Assembly: GCF_014773395.1 (NCBI RefSeq)
Contig: NZ_JACXAF010000006.1
Location: 124,001-188,000, forward strand
Direction of reading: 5' to 3'
Length of the DNA: 64,000 nucleotides
Origin: Neiella litorisoli
GTDB taxonomy: Bacteria > Pseudomonadota > Gammaproteobacteria > Enterobacterales > Neiellaceae
The notes below the pieces were generated by a model. It saw nothing but the letters and a program-made list of their open reading frames with translations, did no database searches and had not been told where the DNA came from. How positions within the stretch are numbered: the stretch's first letter is position 1; each line of letters opens with the position of its first letter. Below, piece after piece: positions 6,934 to 15,064 of the stretch. Position numbers and translations under genes: made by a program.

Positions 6934-9648
6934 GTGAAATACCAAAGTTTCAAAGTGAATAAGCTACTAAAATCAATGATTATTGGGGGATGTGTTGCCG
7001 CCTCCATGCCTGTTTTGGCAGCTGAACCAGCTACTGCAGAGGATGCAGCCTCTGGCGATGTCGAAATCATCCATGTTAAAGGTTTCCGAGGCTCCTTGAA
7101 CAAAGCAATGTTCGAGAAGCGCGCATCAACCAACGTCAAAGACTCAATCATGAGTGAAGACATTGGTAAGTTTCCAGACCTGAACATTGCCGAATCACTC
7201 CAGCGTGTGCCTGGCGTGGCTATTTCTCGTGAAGGTGGTGAGGGTCGACAAATTACTCTCCGTGGTCTGAGCCCTTCATTTACTCGCTCAACCTTAAACG
7301 GTATGGAAGTCCCTTCTAGTACCGATGGTACCGACTCCGGTGGCGGTGTGAACAATGGTCGTGGTTTTGACTTCAACGTATTCGCATCGGAACTGTTCAA
7401 CCGCGTTGACATCAATAAGTCGCCAACGGCGTCAATGGAAGAAGGTGGTATTGCCGGTACGGTTGACCTCTATTCCGCCAAACCGTTTGATAGCATGGGC
7501 TTCCACTTGGCCGCTTCTGGTCAACTGGGTTACAACGACCTGTCCGAAGAAAAAGATCCTCGTGTTTCTGCGATGATCAGCAATACCTTTATGGACGACA
7601 CGGTTGGTGTTCTTCTTTCCGCGGCTTACTCTGAGCGTACTGTTCGTCAGGAAGGGTTTGGTACGGTTCGTTGGACCAACCCAGTTGCTGATGGTGGCGG
7701 TATCTACGCTGACACGTCAAACACGGTTGTTAACGGCACTCCTAATGTAGGTAACTGTGAGCATGACGGTGAAGCCGTTGATCCGGTCAACTGCTTGTGG
7801 ACGCCGCGTTTGCCACGCCCTGACTTTTTCGGCAATGATCAGGATCGTTTTGGTTTCACCGGCGCACTTCAATATGCGCCAAGCGATGACGTCAAAATTA
7901 CCTTCGATACTTTGTATTCGAAGCTTGAGAACAGCCGCACCATGTACAACATGTTCGAGATGTTCCGCAGCACCTTTGACGAGATCACGCCGGTTGAGCT
8001 GACCGTAGCTGATAACGGACGTCAGGTACTCGCGGGTACCTTTGATGGTGTTAAAAACCGTATTGAGAGCCGTAATCAGGAATCTAAAACTGATTTTAGT
8101 CAGTACGTGTTGTCGGGTGAGTTTGCCCTGACTGATACCCTTACCTTGAATGGTTTGCTCGGTACTGCAGAATCTGATGCCCGCTCTGAGCAATATCGTT
8201 ACAACATGACGAACCAAACGGCACATCGTTTTGGTTTTGATTTTAGTAAAGACAAAAATGCACCTGAGCTGATTTATGATTATGACTACAACGATGCTAG
8301 CTCGTACGACTTGAAAGATGGCCGTCTGCGTGCAACTGATGTGCTGCGTGAGAACGACACTGCGAAGCTGGATCTGGACTACGCCGGTGATGAAGTTAAC
8401 CTGAAAGTCGGTATTGCTTACAATGACCGTTCGGTTGACTACAAAGAAGAGCAAATCAACGGCTTCCCTGATCAAGCTTCTGCAGTCGGCTTCACTCGTG
8501 AATTCCCATACAGTGACTTTGGTACCGGTTTCGACGGTGGTAGCTTACCTAAATTCATCGTTGCGGACTTCGCTGCCATTAACGATCAATTGTTGGAAAA
8601 AGATTGGACTCAACGTACTGCGCAAAGCTGGAAAGTAAGTGAAGAGACTTATGCTGGTTATATCGAGTTAAATGGCGTCTTCACCTTTGCCGATATGGAT
8701 TTGCGTACAAACTTCGGTATGCGTGTGGTTCGCACTGAAACTGAATCAACCGGTTACCTAGGCGATGAAAAAGTCTCGATTGATGGTGATTACACCAACT
8801 TCCTACCAGCGTTAAACTTGGCGTTGGATTTAACCGACGACATCGTCATTCGTAGTGCTTTGTCGACAACAATGACTCGCCCATCGTTGAGCTCGCTTAA
8901 CCCGGGTAACCCACGCTTTGACTACATCAATGGTTCGGTCAACGTTGGCAACCCAGAACTTGAGCCGTTCGTGTCAAACAACTTTGATTTCGGCGTTGAG
9001 TGGTACTTTGATGAAGAATCAATGATTGCAGCGACCTTCTTCTACAAAGACATCCAAGACTACATCACCTCTGATAGTGTTGATAAGTTAGTGGATGAGG
9101 CATACCTGCCATTTATCTACGAAGATCCAAACTACGATCCACAAATCTCGTTGGATCCGGCTGAAGTACCATACACCCATAACACGCCAGTGAACTTGGA
9201 TGAGCAAGACATCAACGGTTATGAGTTGGTGTATCAGCAGCACTTCTCGTTCCTGCCTGCGCCGTTTGATAACTTGGGTGCGCTAGCCAACTACACCAAA
9301 GTGTCATCGGGTAAAATTGAAGGCCTGTCAGAAGACTCGTACAACGCCACCGTTTACTACGAGACTGATGACTACGGTATCCGCGTTTCGATGAACAAGC
9401 GTGACGATTACATCACCGACTACACCGGTAGTAATGGTAACGCCGAGCACGGTACCACTGGCCCGACTCACGTTGACCTGTCAGCGTTTTACAACTTCAA
9501 CGAGAACCTGACGTTCACCTTCGAAGGTATCAACCTGACTGATGAGCATGAGCGTCTGTTCACCACAGGTGAAGGTGACTTGAACCTGGTTCGTGAGTAC
9601 AACCACACCGGTCGTCAGTACTTCCTAGGTGTCCGTTACGTGATGTAA
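6934..9648 (+). CDS. TonB-dependent outer-membrane receptor, pectin-oligomer type
   Basis: A 904-residue TonB-dependent transporter. It has a signal peptide ending near PVLAAEP, a TonB-box-like EIIHVKG, a plug domain (SIMSEDIGKFPD, NIAESLQRVPGVAI, RQITLRGL) and a C-terminal beta-barrel ending in the usual aromatic-rich strand (QYFLGVRYVM). The plug motifs place it among the large Alteromonadales/Xanthomonadales carbohydrate receptors that work without SusD. The start is GTG at 6934 with AGAGGA seven bases upstream. Two operator copies precede it and a terminator hairpin follows. The probable substrate is galacturonate-containing oligomers, inferred from context only. Confidence 0.92.
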   Translation: MKYQSFKVNKLLKSMIIGGCVAASMPVLAAEPATAEDAASGDVEIIHVKGFRGSLNKAMFEKRASTNVKDSIMSEDIGKFPDLNIAESLQRVPGVAISREGGEGRQITLRGLSPSFTRSTLNGMEVPSSTDGTDSGGGVNNGRGFDFNVFASELFNRVDINKSPTASMEEGGIAGTVDLYSAKPFDSMGFHLAASGQLGYNDLSEEKDPRVSAMISNTFMDDTVGVLLSAAYSERTVRQEGFGTVRWTNPVADGGGIYADTSNTVVNGTPNVGNCEHDGEAVDPVNCLWTPRLPRPDFFGNDQDRFGFTGALQYAPSDDVKITFDTLYSKLENSRTMYNMFEMFRSTFDEITPVELTVADNGRQVLAGTFDGVKNRIESRNQESKTDFSQYVLSGEFALTDTLTLNGLLGTAESDARSEQYRYNMTNQTAHRFGFDFSKDKNAPELIYDYDYNDASSYDLKDGRLRATDVLRENDTAKLDLDYAGDEVNLKVGIAYNDRSVDYKEEQINGFPDQASAVGFTREFPYSDFGTGFDGGSLPKFIVADFAAINDQLLEKDWTQRTAQSWKVSEETYAGYIELNGVFTFADMDLRTNFGMRVVRTETESTGYLGDEKVSIDGDYTNFLPALNLALDLTDDIVIRSALSTTMTRPSLSSLNPGNPRFDYINGSVNVGNPELEPFVSNNFDFGVEWYFDEESMIAATFFYKDIQDYITSDSVDKLVDEAYLPFIYEDPNYDPQISLDPAEVPYTHNTPVNLDEQDINGYELVYQQHFSFLPAPFDNLGALANYTKVSSGKIEGLSEDSYNATVYYETDDYGIRVSMNKRDDYITDYTGSNGNAEHGTTGPTHVDLSAFYNFNENLTFTFEGINLTDEHERLFTTGEGDLNLVREYNHTGRQYFLGVRYVM

Positions 9649-9663
9649 CGAAACAGACTCACC

Positions 9664-9701
9664 GCACTGCGTCTTTATCAGTGGCGCAGTGCAGTGTTTT
9701 T
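9664..9701 (+). terminator. intrinsic terminator after the first TonB receptor
   Basis: Stem GCACTGCG (9664-9671) / CGCAGTGC (9685-9692) with a 13-base loop, followed four bases later by T5 (9697-9701). The delay before the T-run suggests a leaky terminator. Confidence 0.55.
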
Positions 9702-9766
9702 GGGGGCGGGCTTTGCTCGCCTTTCTTTCACTCAGTAATTTCGTTTAAGTATTCCGGAGTTATTTG

Positions 9767-10756
9767 ATGTCGACCTTACGGATGACCTTTGTTGTTGCTC
9801 TCTCAACGCTATTGTCTAATGTGGCTTGGGCAGCAAATCCACTCAATTTCGGTAGTGATATTTTGACCGCAGACCCGTCAGGCCATGTTTGGCAAGACGG
9901 TCGTATGTATCTCTACACCTCCCATGATGAAAACTGCCAACTCGATTTTTGGATGAAAGATTGGCATGTGTTCTCGTCCGATGACCTGATCAACTGGGTC
10001 GATCATGGTGCGGTGTTGTCGGTAGACCAACTGAGCTGGGCTGACAATTACGCTTGGGCGCCAGATGCCGGCTATAAAAACGGCAAATACTATTTTGTAT
10101 TCCCCGCTGGCACCGGTCATAAAGATCGGGCTAATCCAGAAAAAAGTACCAAATGGATGGGTATTGGCATTGCCGAAAGTGATTCGCCAACCGGTCCGTT
10201 TGTTGATGTGATTGGTGCTCCGCTATGGCGTGAGCCTTATGCCAATGATCCAAGTTTGTTCATCGATGATGATGGCCAAGCTTATTTGTATTTTCACGGC
10301 AAAGGATTTGATTATTACGTCATCAAAATGGCTGATGACATGAGAAGTACTGAAGGCGACTTTATTAAAATGGATATGGGCGGTTATGAGCCTAAAATGG
10401 AAGGTCCTTGGGTATTTAAAAGAAACGATATTTATTATTTCACCATGCCAGAAAATAATCGCGAACTGGCTTATTATACCGCTCCATCTCCTCTCGGCCC
10501 ATGGCAATACCAAGGTGTATTTATGGAGTCAGAACATGATTCAAATAATCATCACTCGATTGTTCAATTTAAAGATGACTGGATCTTATTTTATCACCGC
10601 TGGCTAGAAACACCCGATGCCAATTGTGATGCGAGAAAGCGACAGCGACACAGTGCAGCAGAATATATATATTTCAATGACGATGGAACGATCAAAAAAG
10701 TTAATCGAACAGAACATGGAGTTGGTCAGAATTTAACTAAAAAAATCAGCAATTAG
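9767..10756 (+). CDS. exported GH43 glycosidase
   Basis: Five-bladed-propeller GH43 enzyme of about 329 residues with a cleavable signal peptide (VAWAAN). The expected catalytic residues are visible: Asp base in TADPSGH, pKa-modulating Asp in NDPSLF and Glu acid in MEGPWVF. Family activities are alpha-L-arabinofuranosidase, beta-xylosidase, arabinanase and galactosidase, and the substrate cannot be fixed here; side-chain trimming of pectin fits the location. The track-style start at 9764 would be TTG; ATG at 9767 with CGGAG seven bases upstream is better. The 3' half is noticeably AT-rich. It sits between the TonB terminator and the binding-protein gene, 37 bases from the latter. Confidence 0.88.
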   Translation: MSTLRMTFVVALSTLLSNVAWAANPLNFGSDILTADPSGHVWQDGRMYLYTSHDENCQLDFWMKDWHVFSSDDLINWVDHGAVLSVDQLSWADNYAWAPDAGYKNGKYYFVFPAGTGHKDRANPEKSTKWMGIGIAESDSPTGPFVDVIGAPLWREPYANDPSLFIDDDGQAYLYFHGKGFDYYVIKMADDMRSTEGDFIKMDMGGYEPKMEGPWVFKRNDIYYFTMPENNRELAYYTAPSPLGPWQYQGVFMESEHDSNNHHSIVQFKDDWILFYHRWLETPDANCDARKRQRHSAAEYIYFNDDGTIKKVNRTEHGVGQNLTKKISN

Positions 10757-10793
10757 CTGAACTAATAATTATTATTAAATTAGGAGATGTAGC

Positions 10794-11732
10794 ATGTTCT
10801 CTAAATTAGTCCGTCAGAAAGCTCATTACTCACCCACTATCAAATCTCCGTTATTGCTGCTGATATTGATGCTCAGCAGCATGCTGTCGTCAGCGGCGCT
10901 AGCGGCTGATACCAACCAAGTCACAATTAACAAACCTAGGCAAGGCAGCACTTACATGTTTGAGCTGATGAAGCTTGCTTTGTCTTACAGCTCACAGCCC
11001 TATGAATTCGTCGCCAATGCTGAGACTTTGAGTCGCCGAGCACAAACCGAAGCCGTGCGTAACGGTGATCTGGATGTCATGTGGGGCGGCACCTCAACAC
11101 AAATGGAACAAGACTTCATCCCCGTGCGTATTGACGGGTACCGAGGGATGATGAGTTTGCGCTTTATGTTAATCCGCAAAGGTGACCAGCAACTATTTGA
11201 TCAGGTTGATGATTATAATGACTTAAAGCGTTTAACCTTTGGTCAGGGGCGGACTTGGGCAGACCGAGATATTCTCGAGTCCGCAGGTTTAGATGTGGTC
11301 ACGGCACCGAAAAAGGCCAGTTTATTTTTTATGTTAGATGGCGAACGGTTTGATGCCTTTCCCCGTGGTGCAACAGAAGCCTGGCGTGAAGCTGAACAAT
11401 ACTCTCATCTCGATATTACTGTTGAAAATGGTTTAATTATTTCCTACCCATTGCCTACTTACTTTTTTGTTAATAAGAAAAACTTAACATTGGCACGAGA
11501 TATTGAGTCGGGGCTCGAAAAAATGCTAGTAGATGGCCGATTTGATGAGTTTTTTTATAATAATGATCGTATTCGACAATTCCTCACTCAAGCTGATTTA
11601 AATAACCGCCGCGTTATTCAACTTGATAATCCTTTATTACCTAAAAATACACCACTTCACCGAAAAGAATTGTGGTTATCTATTGAAGATTTAAAACGCG
11701 GAATGCGCCAGTATGGCGGCTATTCTGGTTAG
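10794..11732 (+). CDS. solitary periplasmic solute-binding protein
   Basis: A 312-residue exported protein with a signal peptide ending in AALAAD, then a body resembling the type II periplasmic binding proteins (SBP_bac_3-like; segments INKPRQGSTYMFELM, NGDLDVMWGG, LTFGQGRTWADRDIL). Such proteins normally feed an ABC permease or a sensor, yet no permease, ATPase or sensor kinase is nearby. It is AT-rich. It follows the GH43 gene by 37 bases, with GGAG before the ATG, so the two are probably co-transcribed. Similar orphan binding proteins beside TonB receptors occur in this group of bacteria. Ligand unknown. Confidence 0.65.
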   Translation: MFSKLVRQKAHYSPTIKSPLLLLILMLSSMLSSAALAADTNQVTINKPRQGSTYMFELMKLALSYSSQPYEFVANAETLSRRAQTEAVRNGDLDVMWGGTSTQMEQDFIPVRIDGYRGMMSLRFMLIRKGDQQLFDQVDDYNDLKRLTFGQGRTWADRDILESAGLDVVTAPKKASLFFMLDGERFDAFPRGATEAWREAEQYSHLDITVENGLIISYPLPTYFFVNKKNLTLARDIESGLEKMLVDGRFDEFFYNNDRIRQFLTQADLNNRRVIQLDNPLLPKNTPLHRKELWLSIEDLKRGMRQYGGYSG

Positions 11733-11736
11733 CCTA

Positions 11737-11754
11737 AATATTGTTAACAATATT
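11737..11754. other. 18-bp perfect palindrome after the binding-protein gene
   Basis: AATATTGTTAACAATATT lies four bases after the stop codon at 11732. It could form a short hairpin in RNA or bind a dimeric protein. No T-run follows directly, so a terminator is not assured. Confidence 0.4.
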
Positions 11755-11875
11755 GATGGTGGGCAGTCTTAGGTTAAAAAATAGCCAATTTTATTCTTTG
11801 GTGATCACGATCGCATGATTAACATTCTTTTTTATTTATTTGATGTTGGTCATGCCGTTTTTAAGAAATTGTAAA

Positions 11876-11906
11876 TATAATTTTTTCCAAATTGCCACCG
11901 GTGGCA
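11876..11906 (+). promoter_or_regulatory. -10 box and palindromic operator, copy 4 (second TonB receptor)
   Basis: A perfect TATAAT (11876-11881) is followed after 11 bases by the perfect 14-mer TGCCACCGGTGGCA (11893-11906). This is the same -10-to-operator distance as at the GH28 promoter. No good -35 is visible. A half-site GGTGGCA follows at 11914-11920. Confidence 0.72.
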
Positions 11907-11970
11907 TTGTTCGGGTGGCAAATTTAATCAGATAATGACAATAAGCAGTAACGCAAAGGGGTCGATAAAT

Positions 11971-14900
11971 ATGAGGCGATGGAAGTTAAATGCCATCTCG
12001 GCTGCGCTTACCTTGGGATACGTAATGATCCCACATGCCATGGCGCAAGAAGAAGCTAAACAATCCGATGAGGAAGCCGTTGAGGTTATCCAGGTCAAAG
12101 GCATTCAGTACAGTGACCAACAAGCTCGTTTGATGGAACGAGAAAAAAGCCAGTTCAGCTCGGTGGTCTCGACCGATGATTTGGGTAACTTTGTTGATCA
12201 GAACGTTGCTGAGTCGCTGCGCCGCTTGCCTGGTGTGAGCCTACAACGCTCCGAGGGTGAGGGTAAATTCGTCAACGTCCGTGGTTTGGGGCCACAATTC
12301 GTTGCTGTCAATATGAACGGCGCCGAAATGGCTGGCGCGGGTGAAGATCGTAAAGTTGGGCTCGATGGTATCGCAGGCGATAGCTTGGGAGCGATTGAAG
12401 TATTTAAAACCCTAACGCCCGATATGAACTTGAACTCAATCGGTGGTGCGGTGAATGTGAAATCCATTTCCGCATACGACCGTGGCGGCAACAGCCTGAA
12501 GCTAAAAGTTCAGGATTCCTACAATGACTTGCGCGAAAAGCATTCGCCTAAGTTTACCTTAGATGGCACGCATTTATTTGCCGATGAAACCATTGGTATT
12601 GGTTTTGTTGCGTCGATGGAAGACCGCTATACCGCAGTCAACGAACAGCGCCATCACTCAACTAACACCTACCGCACCATTCGCCAATGGGATCCAAATG
12701 CCATTGATGAAGAGACCGGCGATCTCGGAGTTCAGGTTGGTGATGCCATCTTGGCTCCTTACCAGGTAGAGACTCGTCAGGAAGTGGCCGATCGTGAACG
12801 CGATACTGTTGGCTTAAACCTCGAGTTCCGCCCTAATGACGACAACTATTTCTACGTTAAAGGGAACTATGTTCGCTTTACTGACGAAGATGTTGCCTAC
12901 CGTGAATACTATCGTTTTGATAAGGCGGATAAAGACAACGAAATTATGTTCGTTGATGCGGCCACCAAAGAGTTTGTCGTCACTGATGCCGAGCTGCAGC
13001 ACCAGTACTTTATTCAGGAATCAGAGCAAAAGGTAAAAACCTTCAGCATTGGTGGTGAACACGTCTTTAATGATGTCTGGACCTTGGAATATGACTACTC
13101 CAAGTCGCGCTCCCGCGAAGACTCAGTCGATGATCGCCGTGTTCAATTCCGTGAACAAAACATCATTCTTTATGGCCAAGCCACCCAAGACGAAGTGTTC
13201 TATGAAGCACTGTCTCCAGAGGAAGTCATTGCTCAATATCCAACGGTTGATTTGGCAGGCTTCGGTAGCTACGACGGCGATGCTGCAAATCCGGATAACT
13301 GGGAATTCGACAACATGTTCCTCGAAGATTCGATTCGTCGTGATGAGATCGAAACCTTCAAAGCTGATTTAACTTACACCGTTGATAGTGATTGGTTGTA
13401 TTACATCAAAGCCGGTTTTGCCATCAGCGAGCGGATGAATGAGCTGGATAAGAACCGTTGGAGTTTTGTGCCAACCACAGATGGTTGTACAGACACCTAT
13501 GCTGCTGATTCAGCAGAACTAGCCGAGTGTTATAACGCCATTAAGATCTCACAGGATGAAGTGATCGCACCGGTTGCTGATGGCGGCCTTGGCTATTCCA
13601 CCGGTATTCCGAAAAACAGCAACTTCCAGTACCCATTTGTAGATAAGAAAACGCTGGAATATCTGACCGGTTTGATTGGTCCAACTAAGTATGCAGTGAC
13701 TGGCTATAGCGGTGACGATGATGTGGTGTCGTTCGAAAGCTCGGCGAACGATTACAAGCTGACCGAAGATGTCAACGAAGTGTACGTCATGGCAGAGTTT
13801 GAACTGCATGAAGACGTTACCTTGATCACTGGTGTTCGTTACGTTGATACCGAATTCTCCTCCAACGGTAACCTCGCGTTGAGCAACGATGAATTCGCAG
13901 TGGGTGAAGGCGAAGGTGCAGAGCTTGATGTGTTCGTACCAATGCCACAGGCCACTATCACCTACAGCGAGTACTTCCCAAGTGCTCACTTGCGTTGGGA
14001 AGCGGATGATGACTTGCTAGTGCGGGCGTCGATCTGGACTTCTTACACCCGTCCGACCTTTAAGCAAAACCGCGCTTATGCCCAGTTCAAGAATGACATT
14101 GAATTGTGTATGCCATCGACAGAAGAGGGCGTCGAGCCAGAGTGTTACACCGACAACGAGAACCTCGGTGCTTCTGCCATCGACTTGCAGGACTTTGTCC
14201 TCGGGCCGAACAACACGCTTGATTTAGGTAACCCGAACTTGGTGCCAATGACGGCCACCAACTTCGATGCCTCGATCAGCTGGTATGAGTCTGAAGATCT
14301 GTTTATCGAAGCGGCGATTTTCTACAAAGACATTGATGACTTCATTGTTGATGTTCAGGGTTATCCGGCCCGCCTTGATGAACTCCCAGTCACTCTGCCA
14401 GTTGGCCAGGTCACTGAATTCATTATTGCCGAAGACACTGAACTGCAAAACATCAACACCACCATTAACGGCGACTCTGCTTGGGTTTACGGTATGGAAT
14501 TGAGCTACAACCAGTTCTTTGACTGGGGTGGTTTTGTCCAGAGTAACTTGACAGTACAGGACAGTGAAGCCGACTTGGATTCCAGTATTCGTGATGACAG
14601 TGTGCCTCTGCCGGATCAGGCCGATGTCATGGGGAACCTGACCGTTGGTTGGGAAAATGATGACTGGTCGTTCCGTTTGATTGGTAACTACCGCTCTAAG
14701 GTACTTGAGGAAATTGGCTCGTGCCCAGCGGAAGAACATCAATCCGAAGGTCTGTCATCTTGGGAAGCCTGTAAGTCTTGGACCGATAAGTACCACGATG
14801 AAATTAAGACACTCGACTTCAAAGCGAAGTGGAATGTTATCGACGGTATGTCCATTTACTTCGATGCCATCAATATCACCGAACATGACGACATTCGCTA

Positions 14901-14997
14901 CTACAAGGGCAACGCCCTGACTGGCGGCAAAGTGCTCTCGCAACGCGAAGAGTACGGCCGTACTTATCAAGTAGGTGTGAACTACAAGTTCTACTAA
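11971..14997 (+). CDS. TonB-dependent outer-membrane receptor, second pectin-locus copy
   Basis: A receptor of about 1,008 residues: signal peptide ending in HAMAQEE, TonB-box-like EVIQVKGI, plug domain with NVAESLRRLPGVSL and FVNVRGLGPQF, and a beta-barrel ending YQVGVNYKFY. The longest frame starts at 11935, but AAAGGGG followed by ATG at 11971 gives a normal signal peptide and a good ribosome-binding site. It has its own -10/operator upstream. It is followed by a hairpin and the giant CE8-PL1 lipoprotein, so receptor and enzyme are probably one transcript. The sequence is clearly diverged from the receptor at 6934, suggesting a different oligomer. Confidence 0.92.
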   Translation: MRRWKLNAISAALTLGYVMIPHAMAQEEAKQSDEEAVEVIQVKGIQYSDQQARLMEREKSQFSSVVSTDDLGNFVDQNVAESLRRLPGVSLQRSEGEGKFVNVRGLGPQFVAVNMNGAEMAGAGEDRKVGLDGIAGDSLGAIEVFKTLTPDMNLNSIGGAVNVKSISAYDRGGNSLKLKVQDSYNDLREKHSPKFTLDGTHLFADETIGIGFVASMEDRYTAVNEQRHHSTNTYRTIRQWDPNAIDEETGDLGVQVGDAILAPYQVETRQEVADRERDTVGLNLEFRPNDDNYFYVKGNYVRFTDEDVAYREYYRFDKADKDNEIMFVDAATKEFVVTDAELQHQYFIQESEQKVKTFSIGGEHVFNDVWTLEYDYSKSRSREDSVDDRRVQFREQNIILYGQATQDEVFYEALSPEEVIAQYPTVDLAGFGSYDGDAANPDNWEFDNMFLEDSIRRDEIETFKADLTYTVDSDWLYYIKAGFAISERMNELDKNRWSFVPTTDGCTDTYAADSAELAECYNAIKISQDEVIAPVADGGLGYSTGIPKNSNFQYPFVDKKTLEYLTGLIGPTKYAVTGYSGDDDVVSFESSANDYKLTEDVNEVYVMAEFELHEDVTLITGVRYVDTEFSSNGNLALSNDEFAVGEGEGAELDVFVPMPQATITYSEYFPSAHLRWEADDDLLVRASIWTSYTRPTFKQNRAYAQFKNDIELCMPSTEEGVEPECYTDNENLGASAIDLQDFVLGPNNTLDLGNPNLVPMTATNFDASISWYESEDLFIEAAIFYKDIDDFIVDVQGYPARLDELPVTLPVGQVTEFIIAEDTELQNINTTINGDSAWVYGMELSYNQFFDWGGFVQSNLTVQDSEADLDSSIRDDSVPLPDQADVMGNLTVGWENDDWSFRLIGNYRSKVLEEIGSCPAEEHQSEGLSSWEACKSWTDKYHDEIKTLDFKAKWNVIDGMSIYFDAINITEHDDIRYYKGNALTGGKVLSQREEYGRTYQVGVNYKFY

Positions 14998-15020
14998 GTG
15001 GTTGATATTCAGGATTTTGA

Positions 15021-15049
15021 GCGCTGTTTTGCCACCGGTAGAACAGCGC
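15021..15049 (+). promoter_or_regulatory. intercistronic hairpin whose loop is an operator near-match
   Basis: GCGCTGTT (15021-15028) pairs with AACAGCGC (15042-15049). The interior contains TGCCACCGGTAGAA (15030-15043), 13 of 14 against the TGC(C/T)ACCGGT(A/G)GCA form. No T-run follows. It lies between the TonB receptor stop and the Shine-Dalgarno of the CE8-PL1 gene. Confidence 0.5.
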
Positions 15050-15064
15050 CTACAGGACAAACAA

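Noticed and set aside
7717-8475. 252-codon frame antisense to the first TonB receptor
   Set aside because: Shadow of the receptor gene; composition is low-complexity Val/Ile and it has no start signals.
13590-13615. ACCGGT words inside coding sequences such as the second TonB receptor
   Set aside because: Flanks do not extend the palindrome; Thr-Gly codons alone explain them.
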